Shown in pieces: positions 53,083 through 63,134 of a stretch of DNA of 64,000 nt. The DNA lies in NCBI RefSeq assembly GCF_900187605.1, contig NZ_FYEA01000014.1:1-64000 (forward strand). Reading direction: 5' to 3'. A model generated the notes under the pieces. That model was not told the DNA's origin. It searched no databases and was given only the letters and a program-made list of their open reading frames with translations. The translations under genes were made by a program, and so were the position numbers. Origin of the DNA: Pseudomonas sp. Irchel 3H7 (GTDB lineage: Bacteria > Pseudomonadota > Gammaproteobacteria > Pseudomonadales > Pseudomonadaceae). Each line of letters opens with the position of its first letter. Position 1 is the stretch's first letter.

Positions 53083-54987
53083 TTAAACCGACAGCTCAAC
53101 CAGCAGCTTGTTCAGACGGCGCACATAGGCGGCCGGATCCTTCAAGCTGTCGCCGGCAGCCAGGGCTGCCTGATCAAAGAGGATGTGCGACAGGTCGCCA
53201 AAACGCTCTTCGCTCTGCTCGCCATCGAGTTTCTCGATCAGCGGGTGGCTTGGGTTGAATTCGAAGATCGGCTTCGAATCCGGCACTTTCTGTCCGCTGG
53301 CTTCGAGGATCTGACGCATTTGCAGACCCAGATCCTGTTCGCCGATGGCCAGAATGGCCGGCGAATCGGTCAGACGATGCGAAACCCGTACTTCAGCCAC
53401 GCAATCGCCCAGCGCAGTTTTCAGACGCTCGACCAGACCTTCTTTGGACTTGGCGACTTCTTCTGCGGCTTTCTTGTCCTCTTCCGAGTCCAGGTTGCCC
53501 AGATCGAGGTCACCACGTGCCACGTCGACGAAAGTCTTGCCGTCGAACTCGCTGAGGTAGCTCATCAGCCACTCGTCGATACGGTCGGTCAGCAGCAGCA
53601 CTTCGATGCCTTTCTTGCGGAAGACTTCCAGGTGCGGGCTGTTTTTAACCTGCGCGTAGGTTTCGCCGGTGAGGTAGTAGATCTTGTCCTGACCTTCCTT
53701 GGCGCGGGCCAGGTAGTCGGCCAGACCGACGATCTGCTCGCCGTCGTCGCCATTGGTCGATGCGAAACGCAGCAGACCGGCAATTTTCTCTTTGTTGGCG
53801 AAGTCTTCTGCCGGGCCTTCTTTCATGACCTGACCGAAGTTCTTCCAGAAGCCCTTGTATTGCTCAGGCTCGTTCTTCGCCAGTTTTTCCAGCATGTCGA
53901 GCACGCGCTTGGTCAGCGCGGTCTTCATCGAATCGATAATCGGGTCTTTCTGCAGAATTTCCCGCGACACGTTCAGCGAAAGGTCGTTGGAGTCGACCAC
54001 GCCTTTGATGAAGCGCAGGTACAGCGGCAGGAACGACTCGGCCTGATCCATGACGAACACGCGTTGCACGTACAGCTTCAGGCCTTTCGGCGCTTCACGC
54101 TGGTACAGGTCGAACGGTGCGCGGGCCGGCACGTACAGCAGCGAGCTGTATTCGAGCTTGCCTTCGACTTTGTTGTGGCTCCAGGCCAGCGGGTTTTCAA
54201 AGTCGTGCGCGATGTGCTTGTAGAACTCCTGGTATTCCTCGTCCTTCACTTCAGTGCGCGGACGGGTCCACAGAGCGCTGGCGCGGTTGACGGTTTCCCA
54301 TTCAACGGCCGGAGCCTCTTCGCCTTCGGCAGCTGCCGCTTCTTTCGGCAGTTCGATCGGCAAAGCGATGTGGTCGGAATACTTCTTGATGATGTTGCGC
54401 AGACGCCAGCCATCGGCGAATTCGTCTTCGGCGGCTTTCAGGTGCAGGACGATACGGGTGCCGCGCTCTGGCTTGTCGATGGTGGCGACTTCGAACTCGC
54501 CCTCGCCTTTCGACGACCAGTGCACGCCTTCGCTGGCCGGGGTGCCGGCGCGACGGCTGTACACGTCAACCTGGTCGGCAACGATGAAGGCAGAGTAGAA
54601 GCCCACACCGAACTGGCCGATCAAGTGCGAATCTTTCTTCTGATCGCCAGAAAGATTCTTCATGAAATCGGCAGTGCCGGATTTAGCGATGGTCCCCAGG
54701 TGGGTGATCACATCGTCACGGTTCATGCCGATACCGTTGTCTTCGAGGGTGACGGTCTTGGCGTCCTTGTCGAAACTCACACGGATTTTCAGGTCAGCGC
54801 CGCCTTCAAGCAGCTCTGGCTTGGCCAGGGCTTCGAAGCGCAGTTTGTCGACAGCGTCAGAGGCGTTCGAGATCAATTCGCGAAGGAAAATTTCCTTGTT
54901 GGAATACAGCGAATGGATCATGAGGTGCAGCAGCTGCTTTACCTCGGTCTGGAAGCCCAGGGTTTCCTTTTGAGTTTCCACACTCAT
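53083..54987 (-). CDS. htpG: Molecular chaperone HtpG (Hsp90)
   Basis: 634 residues. [20 protein letters not shown] start, [58 protein letters not shown] and [10 protein letters not shown] form the GHKL ATPase domain (residues 1-215). The middle domain includes [18 protein letters not shown], and the C-terminal dimer domain follows. Folds and matures client proteins in the cytoplasm under stress. The sequence just upstream of the start shows TTGGAGTTTGATGACC as ribosome site. No obvious heat-shock promoter could be verified. Confidence 0.98.
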   Translation of the reverse strand: MSVETQKETLGFQTEVKQLLHLMIHSLYSNKEIFLRELISNASDAVDKLRFEALAKPELLEGGADLKIRVSFDKDAKTVTLEDNGIGMNRDDVITHLGTIAKSGTADFMKNLSGDQKKDSHLIGQFGVGFYSAFIVADQVDVYSRRAGTPASEGVHWSSKGEGEFEVATIDKPERGTRIVLHLKAAEDEFADGWRLRNIIKKYSDHIALPIELPKEAAAAEGEEAPAVEWETVNRASALWTRPRTEVKDEEYQEFYKHIAHDFENPLAWSHNKVEGKLEYSSLLYVPARAPFDLYQREAPKGLKLYVQRVFVMDQAESFLPLYLRFIKGVVDSNDLSLNVSREILQKDPIIDSMKTALTKRVLDMLEKLAKNEPEQYKGFWKNFGQVMKEGPAEDFANKEKIAGLLRFASTNGDDGEQIVGLADYLARAKEGQDKIYYLTGETYAQVKNSPHLEVFRKKGIEVLLLTDRIDEWLMSYLSEFDGKTFVDVARGDLDLGNLDSEEDKKAAEEVAKSKEGLVERLKTALGDCVAEVRVSHRLTDSPAILAIGEQDLGLQMRQILEASGQKVPDSKPIFEFNPSHPLIEKLDGEQSEERFGDLSHILFDQAALAAGDSLKDPAAYVRRLNKLLVELSV

Positions 54988-55069
54988 GGTCATCAAACTC
55001 CAATCAGATGGCAGTGGCCGCGACCCGAAATGGTCGGCGGCGGGTTGTCTTGTGAGTTTGGGGCGCTGT

Positions 55070-55522
55070 TCAGGATTTCAAGGGCTCATCGATTTTGAAG
55101 TGCGCGCGCGCGGTGGCAATCGGTTCGCTTTCGGTACTTTGCCAGGCGGTGATGGCGACGTTGGCTACACGCCGGCCCTGGCGACACACCTGACATTTGG
55201 CCCAAGTGTCGCGAAACTGCCCGGCGCGTAGGTAATCGAGAGAGAAGTCGATGATCTTCGGCACCCCGGGCGCACCGGTGAAGATCAACAGATGCAGGGT
55301 GGCGGCCAGCTCCATGAACCCGGCGATCACCCCGCCATGGATTGCCGGCAATAAAGGGTTACCAATGTTGTCCTTGTTCGCAGGAAGCTTGAACAGCAAT
55401 TCATCGCCGACGCGTGAGCATTCGATGCCGATCAGCCCGGCGTAGGGAATCAACTGCAACAGCGGCGCGTAATCGCCCTGCGCGTGAGCCTTGAGCAATT
55501 GCTGCTTGAGGTCATCGCTCAT
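55070..55522 (-). CDS. PaaI-type hotdog thioesterase
   Basis: 150 residues from the ATG at 55522. Hotdog fold with [25 protein letters not shown], where IHGGVI is the catalytic HGG loop, then [12 protein letters not shown] and the beta strands [12 protein letters not shown]. Acts on acyl-CoA esters in the cytoplasm; substrate unknown. The start overlaps the stop of the upstream, also hotdog, gene by ATGA: the two related subunits may form a hetero-oligomer or be a duplicated pair. Confidence 0.9.
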   Translation of the reverse strand: MSDDLKQQLLKAHAQGDYAPLLQLIPYAGLIGIECSRVGDELLFKLPANKDNIGNPLLPAIHGGVIAGFMELAATLHLLIFTGAPGVPKIIDFSLDYLRAGQFRDTWAKCQVCRQGRRVANVAITAWQSTESEPIATARAHFKIDEPLKS

Positions 55523-55995
55523 TGCCCTTCTCCCTTGATTACACCGCCAAAGCCTTTTGTGCCTTTGAGGCCCTTGCCCATGCGCATGAACGTACCGACC
55601 ACATGGGCGATCGGCTGCTCGGGATCGTCCTGATAGGCGAAACCGCGAGCGAAGATTACGTCGGTGGTCACCCGGTAGCACTGAGCGAAGCCATACACAT
55701 CTTTATCGGGTTCGGCGGCATGCATGTAGTCGATGCGCAGGTCGAGCGTCGGGCAGACCTCGAATTCCGGCAAAACGCACAGCGTGGACATTCCGCAGGC
55801 GGTGTCCATCAACGAAGTGATTGCGCCGCCGTGGATCACGCCGGTCTGTGGATTACCTACGATTTTCGTGCTGTACGGAAGGATCACCGTAAGCCCTTCG
55901 CTGGACGCGCTGTGCACGCGCAATCCGAGTACCTGACAGTGTCGCAGCGCGGAGAGAAACCGCGTCGCGCGCTCAAAAACGGGGTTTCCGTCCAT
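55519..55995 (-). CDS. PaaI-type hotdog thioesterase (paralogue)
   Basis: 158 residues from the ATG at 55995. NPQTGVIHGGAITSLMDTACGMS holds the HGG loop and a following Asp, CPTLDLRIDYMHAAEPDKDVY is the second strand block, and DVIFARGFAYQDDPEQPIAHVVGTF the third. A hotdog thioesterase like its neighbour. Overlaps the downstream gene by four bases, so the two are translated together. Divergent from a small lipoprotein gene. Confidence 0.9.
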   Translation of the reverse strand: MDGNPVFERATRFLSALRHCQVLGLRVHSASSEGLTVILPYSTKIVGNPQTGVIHGGAITSLMDTACGMSTLCVLPEFEVCPTLDLRIDYMHAAEPDKDVYGFAQCYRVTTDVIFARGFAYQDDPEQPIAHVVGTFMRMGKGLKGTKGFGGVIKGEGQ

Positions 55996-56153
55996 TTGAT
56001 AATTACTCTCGTTAGAGCCTTTTGCCAGTAGTAAGCAATACAGCAAAAGTTCCGTGTAAAAACAAACTTATATATCTGAAAGAAATGAGGAACTTAACCT
56101 GTAGCGCCGAGTTCTTAAGGCCAGTAGTTATTTTCCATAAGGAGAAACACCCC

Positions 56154-56390
56154 ATGCGTAAGACTTTTGCTATTGCCTTGATGTTGACCGCTTCCCTCGG
56201 TCTCGCTGCCTGCGATAAAAAATCCGAGGACAAAGCTCAAGATGCCAACCAACATGCTGAACAAGCTCAGCAAGACATGAACAAAGCTCAGGATAAAGTG
56301 AACGACGCTGCGAAAGAAAACGCCGAAGCTGCCAAAGCTCAGGCTGAATCGAACGCTGCTGCACAAGAAGAAGCTGCCAAGAAGCAATAA
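56154..56390 (+). CDS. Small Ala/Glu/Lys-rich lipoprotein
   Basis: 78 residues. MRKTFAIALMLTASLGLAAC gives a lipoprotein signal (lipobox LAAC, Cys20); the mature part is charged and helical (AEQAQQDMNKAQDKVNDAAKENAEAAKAQ), a single coiled-coil helix like Lpp/OprI-type structural lipoproteins, but without the OprI sequence. AAGGAGAAACACCCC precedes the ATG, a strong ribosome site, and a good terminator follows, which suggests high expression. Function unknown. Confidence 0.88.
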   Translation: MRKTFAIALMLTASLGLAACDKKSEDKAQDANQHAEQAQQDMNKAQDKVNDAAKENAEAAKAQAESNAAAQEEAAKKQ

Positions 56391-56411
56391 TTCGCTTTTT
56401 GCTGCAGAAAA

Positions 56412-56440
56412 AAGAAAACCCGCCAAGTGCGGGTTTTCTT
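56412..56440 (+). terminator. Terminator of the small lipoprotein gene
   Basis: AAGAAAACCCGC / GCGGGTTTTCTT stem, five-base loop, T-rich tail. Confidence 0.92.
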
Positions 56441-56468
56441 TTGCCTGTCATCTAGCGCCAGGCTCGTC

Positions 56469-56870
56469 TTAGAGCAAGACTGTTCTAAAAGTCGGACTAA
56501 TCATCAGTAGCAACGAGCACAGTACGCCAACTACCCAAACCAGGCTGCGCAGCTTGGGTTGGTCGGCCAGATAGAGCCACAAATAGAGAATCCGCGCGAT
56601 AACAAAAACGATCGCCAATGTATCGATCAGCCATCCTGCCGTCTGAGTGGTGTGCGCCATCAACACGCCGACCGCGAACAACATGAACCCTTCAATCGTA
56701 TTCTGATGCGCCGCCAGCGCCCGCGCGCCGTAGCCGGTCAGTTGCGCCTGTTGCTGACGCGGCAGGTGGTTGTTGTAACCGCCCTGCTCTTTCATCGCCT
56801 TGCCCACCGGCATACGCGCGATATAAATCAACAGCGCAGTGATAAACACACACCAGAACGGAATACTCAT
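56469..56870 (-). CDS. MAPEG family membrane protein
   Basis: 133 residues, four helices. The start at 56870 overlaps the stop of the DUF599 gene (TGATG). LIYIARMPVGKAMKEQGGYNNHLPRQQQAQLTGYGARALAAHQNTIEGFMLFAVG carries the MAPEG-like pattern (RA..NT.E..), and RILYLWLYLADQPKLRSLVW is the C-terminal part. Members include glutathione S-transferases of microsomes and small proteins of unknown role; activity here is not provable. Confidence 0.85.
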   Translation of the reverse strand: MSIPFWCVFITALLIYIARMPVGKAMKEQGGYNNHLPRQQQAQLTGYGARALAAHQNTIEGFMLFAVGVLMAHTTQTAGWLIDTLAIVFVIARILYLWLYLADQPKLRSLVWVVGVLCSLLLMISPTFRTVLL

Positions 56871-57607
56871 CAAGCGACCTCTTTGTTTGTCTCGGGAATG
56901 GGAGCTTCTGTAGGGGTATAGACCATGACATCGAGAACGTCGGAATGAAACTCGCGGCGATACAAGACCAACACCACCCCGGCGCTCATCAGCATGAACA
57001 GCCACGGGCTGACGAACCACGCCAGCATGGTCATGCCGAAGTAGTAAGAGCGCAGCCCGAAGTTGAACTGGTTCGCCGCCATCGAAATCACCCGCGCCGC
57101 CCGCGCAGCGAACGCCTTGCGCTCCTGTTCGGAGACATGTCGCTCACCGATCATTGGCGCCGACCCGACCAAAACCGCCGCAAAATTGTACTGACGCATA
57201 CACCAGCTAAAGGTGAAGAAGGCGTAGACGAACACCATCGCCAGACACAGCAACTTGATTTCCGACATGCCCTGCGATGCCTGCTGCACCATCGGGATGT
57301 CAGCCAGCAACGACACCGCCCGCTCCGAGGCACCAAGCACGGTGAGAATGCCGGCGAGGATGATCAATGTGCTGGAGGCGAAGAACGAGGCGTTGCGTTC
57401 AAGATTACCAATTACGCTGGCGTCGGCGATGCGGTTGTCACGCAACAGCATGCGGCGCATCCAGTCTTCGCGGTACAGGTGCAGCACGCTGGCCAGACAC
57501 GCTGTATCGCGGCCTTTCCAGGAGGCATAACGGGTATAACCACCCCAGCAGATGACAAACCAGATGGCGGCGAGCAGGTGAATCAGGTTGGCTTGGATGA
57601 ACGACAT
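56870..57607 (-). CDS. DUF599 family membrane protein
   Basis: 245 residues, four hydrophobic segments. Start MSFIQANLIHLLAAIWFVICW. Block WMRRMLLRDNRIADASVIGNLERNASFFASSTLIILAG is the DUF599 core, followed by FTFSWCMRQYNFAAVLVGSAP and FNFGLRSYYFGMTMLAWFVSP. Function of the family is unknown. Coupled to the MAPEG gene by a one-base overlap. Confidence 0.85.
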   Translation of the reverse strand: MSFIQANLIHLLAAIWFVICWGGYTRYASWKGRDTACLASVLHLYREDWMRRMLLRDNRIADASVIGNLERNASFFASSTLIILAGILTVLGASERAVSLLADIPMVQQASQGMSEIKLLCLAMVFVYAFFTFSWCMRQYNFAAVLVGSAPMIGERHVSEQERKAFAARAARVISMAANQFNFGLRSYYFGMTMLAWFVSPWLFMLMSAGVVLVLYRREFHSDVLDVMVYTPTEAPIPETNKEVA

Positions 57608-57741
57608 TCGTTTTCCTGAGCATGAGGAATGATGGGAGTAACCCTTTGTTTCGACGTATTGGCTCGCAAAAAGACACGCTCATTCGAGAGTCGAATTTAT
57701 TCAAAAATAGACCGCAGCTATTAATTTGCGAAGGCTGATAC

Positions 57742-57757
57742 CTGTCAACTCTGACAG
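57742..57757. promoter_or_regulatory. Short dyad upstream of the delta-60 gene
   Basis: CTGTCA-ACTC-TGACAG lies 84 bp before the ATG at 57841. It may be a binding site; no protein can be named. Confidence 0.3.
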
Positions 57758-57840
57758 TAGCACCGAGGGTGAGGCGGGCATAAGGTTGTTTATGACCAGA
57801 GAATACTGACAGGCACGCTAACCCAGACAAGGACTCGATC

Positions 57841-59076
57841 ATGACACCTTCGAACGCTGCACTGCCCATTGACGCAACATTCGGTAATCAAGGGTATGCC
57901 GACTCTTTTGCTCCGGGAAGCCAGGCTCTGAGCATCGCAGGCCTGCGCCCTGATGGAAAAATCCTTCTCGTGGGACAAACCTTTGTAGACGGCAAGGTCA
58001 GTTTTCATTTGGCGCAATTACTGGCGGACGGCACTAACGATACTGGCTTCAACAAAAACGGTTCGATCGTAGGTACGTTTACAGGTTCGGGACAAGCCAG
58101 CGGAACTGGCGCCTGTGTTTATAAAGACGGGAAGGCGCTGCTTTTCGGGTTTCAATATGATGAGGACCAAGGGAACCGGTTTGCGCTTGCCAGATTTTTC
58201 GCTGATGGTGAAAGAGATCGCGAGTTCGGTCCCGATGGGACGGTTTACATCCCTTTTCTCCCGCAGTCCAAATCGCAACCATCAAAACCAGGGACTTTCG
58301 CTAACTCGCGTTCCAGAACCAGGGTAGTACTGACCGCTGATGAAAAAATTCTCGTCGGTCAAAACAACCGACTGTTCAGACTTGATCAGGAAGGAGTTTT
58401 TGATACCACTTTTAACGGCAAAGGCTGGTTAGATCTTGCACTGAACATCTCTTCGATTTCGGTTGCTGAGAATGGAATGATCACAGTCGCAGGGACGATG
58501 GAGGGGTCTCAAAAAGGAATGATCGTGCGCCTGAATGTGGATGGAACGCCCCATAAAGGCTTCGGCGATGATGGCACTGGAACTGTCCTTTTTCCATCGA
58601 ATTACCCGACCCGCGTACGAAGCCTGATGCTACGTGCTGACGGCAGTTTTTTTATTGCCGGTGAAGTCGACACCGCTCCTAACGACGATTGGGGTAAAGG
58701 GCGCAGGGGAATGATGGCCGCGTACAACCCGAACGGTAAACAAAATATTGCATTCAATCAGGGTACGCCTATCGTCACTGATCTTGGATTAACCGACGGT
58801 TGCAGTTGGTTCGATCTGAGTGGGGAGCCTAAGGATGGTCTGGTCGTGGTGGGAGGCACGGGACAAAGAACAAGAGAGCAAATGCTCGCCTGCCGCTATC
58901 TGGCAACGGGAAAACCAGACACAGACTTTGGTGAAGGCAAGGGATACGTTACTCAGTACTTGGGGCCTGGAATGCAGTGGATTTCGGTGGCAGTGCAGCC
59001 CGACAAGCGAATACTCCTGAGCCGCGCAAGCGACAACATCAATTTAGGGGCTCTGGTCGTACGTTATCGGGGCTGA
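57841..59076 (+). CDS. Delta-60 repeat domain protein (beta-propeller-like)
   Basis: 411 residues without a signal peptide. About seven repeats of roughly 50-60 residues each contain a core like 'RPDGKILLVGQT..FHLAQLLADGTNDTGFNKNG' (seen at residues 40, 95, 160, 205, 255, 305, 380). FG..G/DG and R....G.D..FG.. motifs match the delta-60 (uncharacterised) repeat. These proteins resemble secreted or surface propellers; the substrate is unknown. The gene is less GC-rich and more A/T-using in third positions than its neighbours, pointing to horizontal origin. It ends 96 bp before brnQ. Confidence 0.8.
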   Translation: MTPSNAALPIDATFGNQGYADSFAPGSQALSIAGLRPDGKILLVGQTFVDGKVSFHLAQLLADGTNDTGFNKNGSIVGTFTGSGQASGTGACVYKDGKALLFGFQYDEDQGNRFALARFFADGERDREFGPDGTVYIPFLPQSKSQPSKPGTFANSRSRTRVVLTADEKILVGQNNRLFRLDQEGVFDTTFNGKGWLDLALNISSISVAENGMITVAGTMEGSQKGMIVRLNVDGTPHKGFGDDGTGTVLFPSNYPTRVRSLMLRADGSFFIAGEVDTAPNDDWGKGRRGMMAAYNPNGKQNIAFNQGTPIVTDLGLTDGCSWFDLSGEPKDGLVVVGGTGQRTREQMLACRYLATGKPDTDFGEGKGYVTQYLGPGMQWISVAVQPDKRILLSRASDNINLGALVVRYRG

Positions 59077-59097
59077 GAATTATCAGCTTTCATAAAA

Positions 59098-59128
59098 AAT
59101 GCCCCGTATCGATTGATACGGGGCATTT
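59098..59128. terminator. Bidirectional terminator (delta-60 gene / brnQ)
   Basis: AAATGCCCCGTATC / GATACGGGGCATTT stem, four-base loop, with A run on the left and T-rich right side, 20 bp after the delta-60 stop. It can serve both convergent genes; a smaller stem GACCCGC/GCGGGTC at 59144-59162 lies nearer brnQ. Confidence 0.88.
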
Positions 59129-59171
59129 CTGTTTAAGCGTTGAAGACCCGCTTTTGGCGGGTCAGGTAACG

Positions 59172-60485
59172 TCAGGCAACCGCTTCGCTGCGCTTGCCGA
59201 GCATGCGATCACAAACAACCGCAACCACCAGCGTCATCACGCACGGCACCAGCCATGCCAGCCCCTGCTCGCTCAGCGGCAAGTGGGACAACTGCGATGG
59301 CATCCAGCCGGCCAGACCGGCGCCTTTCAGCGCGTCGATGGTGCCGAAGATGAACGACACCAGCATCACCGGACCGAGGATACGGCCGTGCTCATGCCAG
59401 AAATCTTTGCAGAAGCTCAGCGCCACCAAGACGATGCACGGCGGATAGATCGCGGTCAGCACCGGAATCGAGAAGGCAATCAGCTTGGTCAGACCCAGGT
59501 TGGACACCAGCAGCGAGAACGCCGCCAGAATGATTACCAGAGTCTTGTAGGACAGTGGCAGCACACGGCTGAAGTATTCGGCACACGCACAAGTCAGACC
59601 GACCGCCGTCACTAGACACGCCAGCGAGATCAGCACTGCGAGGAAACCGCTGCCCAGCGAACCGAAGGTGTGTTGCACATACGCGTGCAATACCGCCGCG
59701 CCATTGGTCGCGCCCGCTGCTACTTCGTGGCTGCCGGAACCAAGGCGGAACAGGCTGACATACACCAGCGCCAGACCGACACCGGCAATCAGGCCAGCGA
59801 TGATCGCGTAACGGGTGATCAGCGCCGGCGACTCGACGCCACGGGAGCGGATCGCGTTAACGATGACGATGCCGAACACCAGCGCGCCGAGGGTATCCAT
59901 GGTCAGGTAACCATTGATAAAGCCTTGGGAGAACGGTGCCGCCACATACTCAGGCGTGCCGTGACCGATATCACCCGCCGGCAAGGCGAATGCAGCGATG
60001 CCGAGCACTGCCAGTGCGATGATTTTCAGCGGCGCGAGGAAGCGGCCAACGGTGTCCAGCAAACGCCCAGGGTAGAGCGAGATGAAGAACACCAGCAGGA
60101 AGTACACCGAGCTGTAGAGGAACAGTGCCAACGGGCTTTCGCCGGTCAGCGGCGCCAAGCCTACTTCAAACGATACGGTCGCAGTACGCGGGGTGGCGAA
60201 CAACGGGCCGACCGCCAAGTAGCAAGCCGCGGCCAAAATGCCGCCAGCGATCTTGCCGATCGGGCTGCTCAGCGCATCCATTGCCCCACCGACCTTGGCC
60301 AATGCAACGACGGTGATCACCGGCAGACCCACCGCGGTGATCAGGAAGCCCAGCGCGGCCATCCAGACGTGAGGTCCGGCCTGCAAGCCAACGATCGGCG
60401 GGAAAATGATGTTGCCAGCCCCAACGAACAGGGCAAATGTCATAAAGCCAAGTGCCAGGATGTCCTGACCTTTCAAAACTTTCAT
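59172..60485 (-). CDS. brnQ: Branched-chain amino acid:cation symporter BrnQ
   Basis: 437 residues, 12 helices. [37 protein letters not shown] is the conserved N-terminus of the LIVCS family, with [16 protein letters not shown] and the later [17 protein letters not shown] region. Sodium- or proton-driven uptake of Leu, Ile and Val across the inner membrane. Single gene; a non-coding stretch lies upstream. Confidence 0.95.
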   Translation of the reverse strand: MKVLKGQDILALGFMTFALFVGAGNIIFPPIVGLQAGPHVWMAALGFLITAVGLPVITVVALAKVGGAMDALSSPIGKIAGGILAAACYLAVGPLFATPRTATVSFEVGLAPLTGESPLALFLYSSVYFLLVFFISLYPGRLLDTVGRFLAPLKIIALAVLGIAAFALPAGDIGHGTPEYVAAPFSQGFINGYLTMDTLGALVFGIVIVNAIRSRGVESPALITRYAIIAGLIAGVGLALVYVSLFRLGSGSHEVAAGATNGAAVLHAYVQHTFGSLGSGFLAVLISLACLVTAVGLTCACAEYFSRVLPLSYKTLVIILAAFSLLVSNLGLTKLIAFSIPVLTAIYPPCIVLVALSFCKDFWHEHGRILGPVMLVSFIFGTIDALKGAGLAGWMPSQLSHLPLSEQGLAWLVPCVMTLVVAVVCDRMLGKRSEAVA

Positions 60486-60829
60486 TAAGGTAATACCACA
60501 CTACTGAATCGGAATTTAGAGGGGGATTGCCCTGTGTAATTAGGGAAATGCTGTCGATCCGTATGGGACTGACCCTTAAAGCGCGTTGCATGCCTTGTGG
60601 GCGGCAGACGCAAAAATGGCTGCTAGCCTAACGAATTTGGCCTGCAAACGCACTGTTAGAGGGCGAACTATCCGATACGCGACGTTTCTGTGTCGCGTTT
60701 ACGTATCTATTTTTCGTTGGTACGGCAAAGATCAAAAGATCGCAGCCTTCGGCAGCTCCTACAGGGGATCGCAATTCTCTGTAGGAGCTGCCGAAGGCTG
60801 CGATCTTTTGATCTTCCAAATTGCAGAAA
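60486..60829. other. Intergenic stretch with a REP pair
   Basis: Upstream half (60486-60729) holds the brnQ promoter region on the minus strand; no gene is visible. Downstream part is filled by the REP pair 60730-60814. Confidence 0.5.
60730..60814. repeat. REP pair, type A, almost perfect
   Basis: GATCAAAAGATCGCAGCC.. and its complement, arms of 34 bp with a 17-bp loop, the cleanest pair in the window. Confidence 0.92.
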
Positions 60830-60833
60830 CAAC

Positions 60834-60857
60834 AAAGGCCACCCGAAGGTGGCCTTT
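60834..60857 (-). terminator. Terminator of sucCD
   Basis: AAAGGCCACC / GGTGGCCTTT, ten-base stem with CGAA loop, followed on the minus strand by GTTGTTTCT, 30 bp after the sucD stop. Confidence 0.9.
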
Positions 60858-60887
60858 GTCAGCAGAGTTGCAAGCTAAGCGCGAGGC

Positions 60888-61769
60888 TTACTTGACAGCC
60901 CAACCGGTCAGCTCGGCCAGGGCCTTGCCGATGTCTGCCAGCGAACGCACGGTTTTCACGCCTGCGTCTTGCAGAGCAGCGAATTTCTCGTCTGCAGTGC
61001 CTTTGCCGCCAGAGATGATTGCGCCAGCATGGCCCATGCGCTTGCCCGGAGGAGCAGTCACACCAGCGATGTAGGAAACAACCGGCTTGGTCACGTGTGC
61101 CTTGATGTAGGCAGCCGCTTCTTCTTCAGCCGAACCGCCGATCTCACCGATCATGACGATCGCTTCGGTCTTCGGGTCTTCCTGGAACAGCTTCAGGATG
61201 TCGATGAAGTTCGAACCCGGGATCGGGTCACCACCGATGCCGACGCAAGTCGACTGACCGAAACCGGCGTCAGTAGTCTGCTTCACAGCTTCGTAGGTCA
61301 GGGTGCCGGAACGGGAAACGATACCGACCTTGCCTGGCAAGTGAATGTGACCTGGCATGATGCCGATCTTGCATTCGCCTGGAGTGATCACGCCTGGGCA
61401 GTTAGGGCCGATCAGGACTACGCCCAGCTCGTCGCACTTAACTTTAGCGTCCAGCATGTCCAGGGTAGGAATGCCTTCGGTGATGCAGACGATCAGCTTG
61501 ATGCCGCCGAATGCCGCTTCCAGGATCGAATCTTTGCAGAAAGGAGCCGGAACGTAGATCACGGAAGCGGTAGCGCCAGTGGCCTCTACTGCGTCTTTAA
61601 CGGTGTTGAACACTGGCAGACCCAGGTGCTCGGTGCCGCCTTTGCCAGGAGTAACGCCACCAACCATTTTGGTGCCGTATTCGATGGCTTGCTGGGTGTG
61701 GAAACTACCTTGCGAACCGGTAATACCCTGGCAGATAACTTTGGTGTCTTTATTGATCAGGACGCTCAT
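60888..61769 (-). CDS. sucD: Succinyl-CoA synthetase alpha subunit SucD
   Basis: 293 residues. [30 protein letters not shown] (CoA-binding start), [16 protein letters not shown], and the phospho-His loop [16 protein letters not shown]. Together with SucC it converts succinyl-CoA to succinate with ATP/GTP formation in the TCA cycle. The start overlaps the sucC stop (TAATG). Confidence 0.98.
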   Translation of the reverse strand: MSVLINKDTKVICQGITGSQGSFHTQQAIEYGTKMVGGVTPGKGGTEHLGLPVFNTVKDAVEATGATASVIYVPAPFCKDSILEAAFGGIKLIVCITEGIPTLDMLDAKVKCDELGVVLIGPNCPGVITPGECKIGIMPGHIHLPGKVGIVSRSGTLTYEAVKQTTDAGFGQSTCVGIGGDPIPGSNFIDILKLFQEDPKTEAIVMIGEIGGSAEEEAAAYIKAHVTKPVVSYIAGVTAPPGKRMGHAGAIISGGKGTADEKFAALQDAGVKTVRSLADIGKALAELTGWAVK

Positions 61770-62935
61770 TATTTGCCCTCCGCAGCTTTGACAACTTGTT
61801 GAGCAGCGTCGGTCAGGCTGGTAGCAGCGATGATGTTCAAACCGCTTTCTGCCAGTACTTTAGCGCCCAGCTCAGCGTTGTTGCCTTCAAGGCGAACAAC
61901 AACCGGGATTTTCACGCCGACTTCTTTCACAGCGCCGATGATGCCTTCGGCAATCATGTCGCAGCGAACGATGCCGCCGAAGATGTTGACCAGTACTGCA
62001 GCGACGTTGGTGTCGGACAGGATGATCTTGAACGCTTCAGTTACGCGTTCTTTGGTAGCGCCACCACCTACGTCGAGGAAGTTGGCTGGCTTGCCGCCAT
62101 GCAGGTTGACGATGTCCATGGTACCCATGGCCAGGCCAGCACCGTTGACCATGCAGCCGATGTTGCCTTCCAGTGCTACGTAGTTCAGTTCGAACTTGGC
62201 AGCGTGCGCTTCGCGCGGATCGTCTTGCGACGGATCGTGGAAAGTCTTCAGCTTAGGCTGACGGTACATTGCGTTGGCGTCGATGTTGATCTTGGCGTCC
62301 AGGCAGTGCAGATCGCCGTCAGCCTTGATCACCAGCGGGTTCACTTCCAGCAGAGCCAGGTCGTGATCCTTGAACAGTTTGGCCAGACCTACGAAGATCT
62401 TGGCGAACTGAGCAACCTGCTTGCCTTCCAGACCCAGCTGGAATGCCAGCTCGCGACCCTGGAATGGCTGAGCGCCAACCAGTGGATCGATAGTGGCTTT
62501 GAGAATTTTTTCTGGAGTGTCGTGAGCGATTTTCTCGATGTCCACGCCACCTTCGGTGGAAGCCATGAACACGATGCGACGGCTCGAACGGTCAACGACA
62601 GCGCCCAGGTACAGCTCTTTAGCGATATCAGTGCACGATTCAACCAGGATCTTGGTGACTGGCTGGCCATTGGCGTCAGTCTGGTAAGTCACCAGACGCT
62701 TGCCCAGCCACTGCTGTGCGAAGGCTTTGGCGTCTTCTTTGCTGCGAACCAGCTTGACGCCGCCCGCTTTACCGCGACCACCGGCGTGGACCTGGGCTTT
62801 GACAACCCACTCACTGCCGCCGATTTTGTCGCAAGCTTCTGCTGCTGCTTCCGGGGTGTCTACTGCGTAACCAGTGGAAACTGGCAGGCCGTATTCAGCG
62901 AACAGCTGCTTACCCTGATACTCGTGAAGATTCAT
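61769..62935 (-). CDS. sucC: Succinyl-CoA synthetase beta subunit SucC
   Basis: 388 residues. [20 protein letters not shown], the ATP-grasp part ([27 protein letters not shown]) and C-terminal [27 protein letters not shown]. Downstream of lpd with 199 bp between, upstream of sucD with one-base overlap. Confidence 0.98.
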   Translation of the reverse strand: MNLHEYQGKQLFAEYGLPVSTGYAVDTPEAAAEACDKIGGSEWVVKAQVHAGGRGKAGGVKLVRSKEDAKAFAQQWLGKRLVTYQTDANGQPVTKILVESCTDIAKELYLGAVVDRSSRRIVFMASTEGGVDIEKIAHDTPEKILKATIDPLVGAQPFQGRELAFQLGLEGKQVAQFAKIFVGLAKLFKDHDLALLEVNPLVIKADGDLHCLDAKINIDANAMYRQPKLKTFHDPSQDDPREAHAAKFELNYVALEGNIGCMVNGAGLAMGTMDIVNLHGGKPANFLDVGGGATKERVTEAFKIILSDTNVAAVLVNIFGGIVRCDMIAEGIIGAVKEVGVKIPVVVRLEGNNAELGAKVLAESGLNIIAATSLTDAAQQVVKAAEGK

Positions 62936-63134
62936 GCTTTTTACCGTCTTCGTTAGGTACTGCGCATTCGGCGCTGCGCTCGTTTGAGTGCCGCGCCACC
63001 TGTGACTGCTGCTTGCGTAGCCTTTCCGGATAACCGGTGCAGCTACGCAAGACTGCGTCCAGCGGACATTCCGCGGTGAGACTTGCTCGCAAGGCTCACG
63101 ACGGGCCGTTACCGCCGTGGTTTCTTATTGTCTG
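62936..63134. other. lpd-sucC intergenic region
   Basis: 199 bp without a gene. A GTGCCGCGCCACC..-rich stretch may form structure; no terminator with a T run is visible, so read-through from lpd to sucCD is possible, as in the usual 2-oxoglutarate dehydrogenase cluster. Confidence 0.4.

Noticed and set aside
53029-55098. 689-residue plus-strand frame over htpG
   Set aside because: Exactly antisense to htpG, no known family, open only because of GC codon bias.
58820-59615. Plus-strand frames past the delta-60 gene
   Set aside because: One is an out-of-frame shadow of the delta-60 gene and the other is antisense to brnQ.
9547-60814. Facing repeats considered as CRISPR arrays
   Set aside because: Only two units per place, no regular spacers and no cas genes; they match REP pairs.
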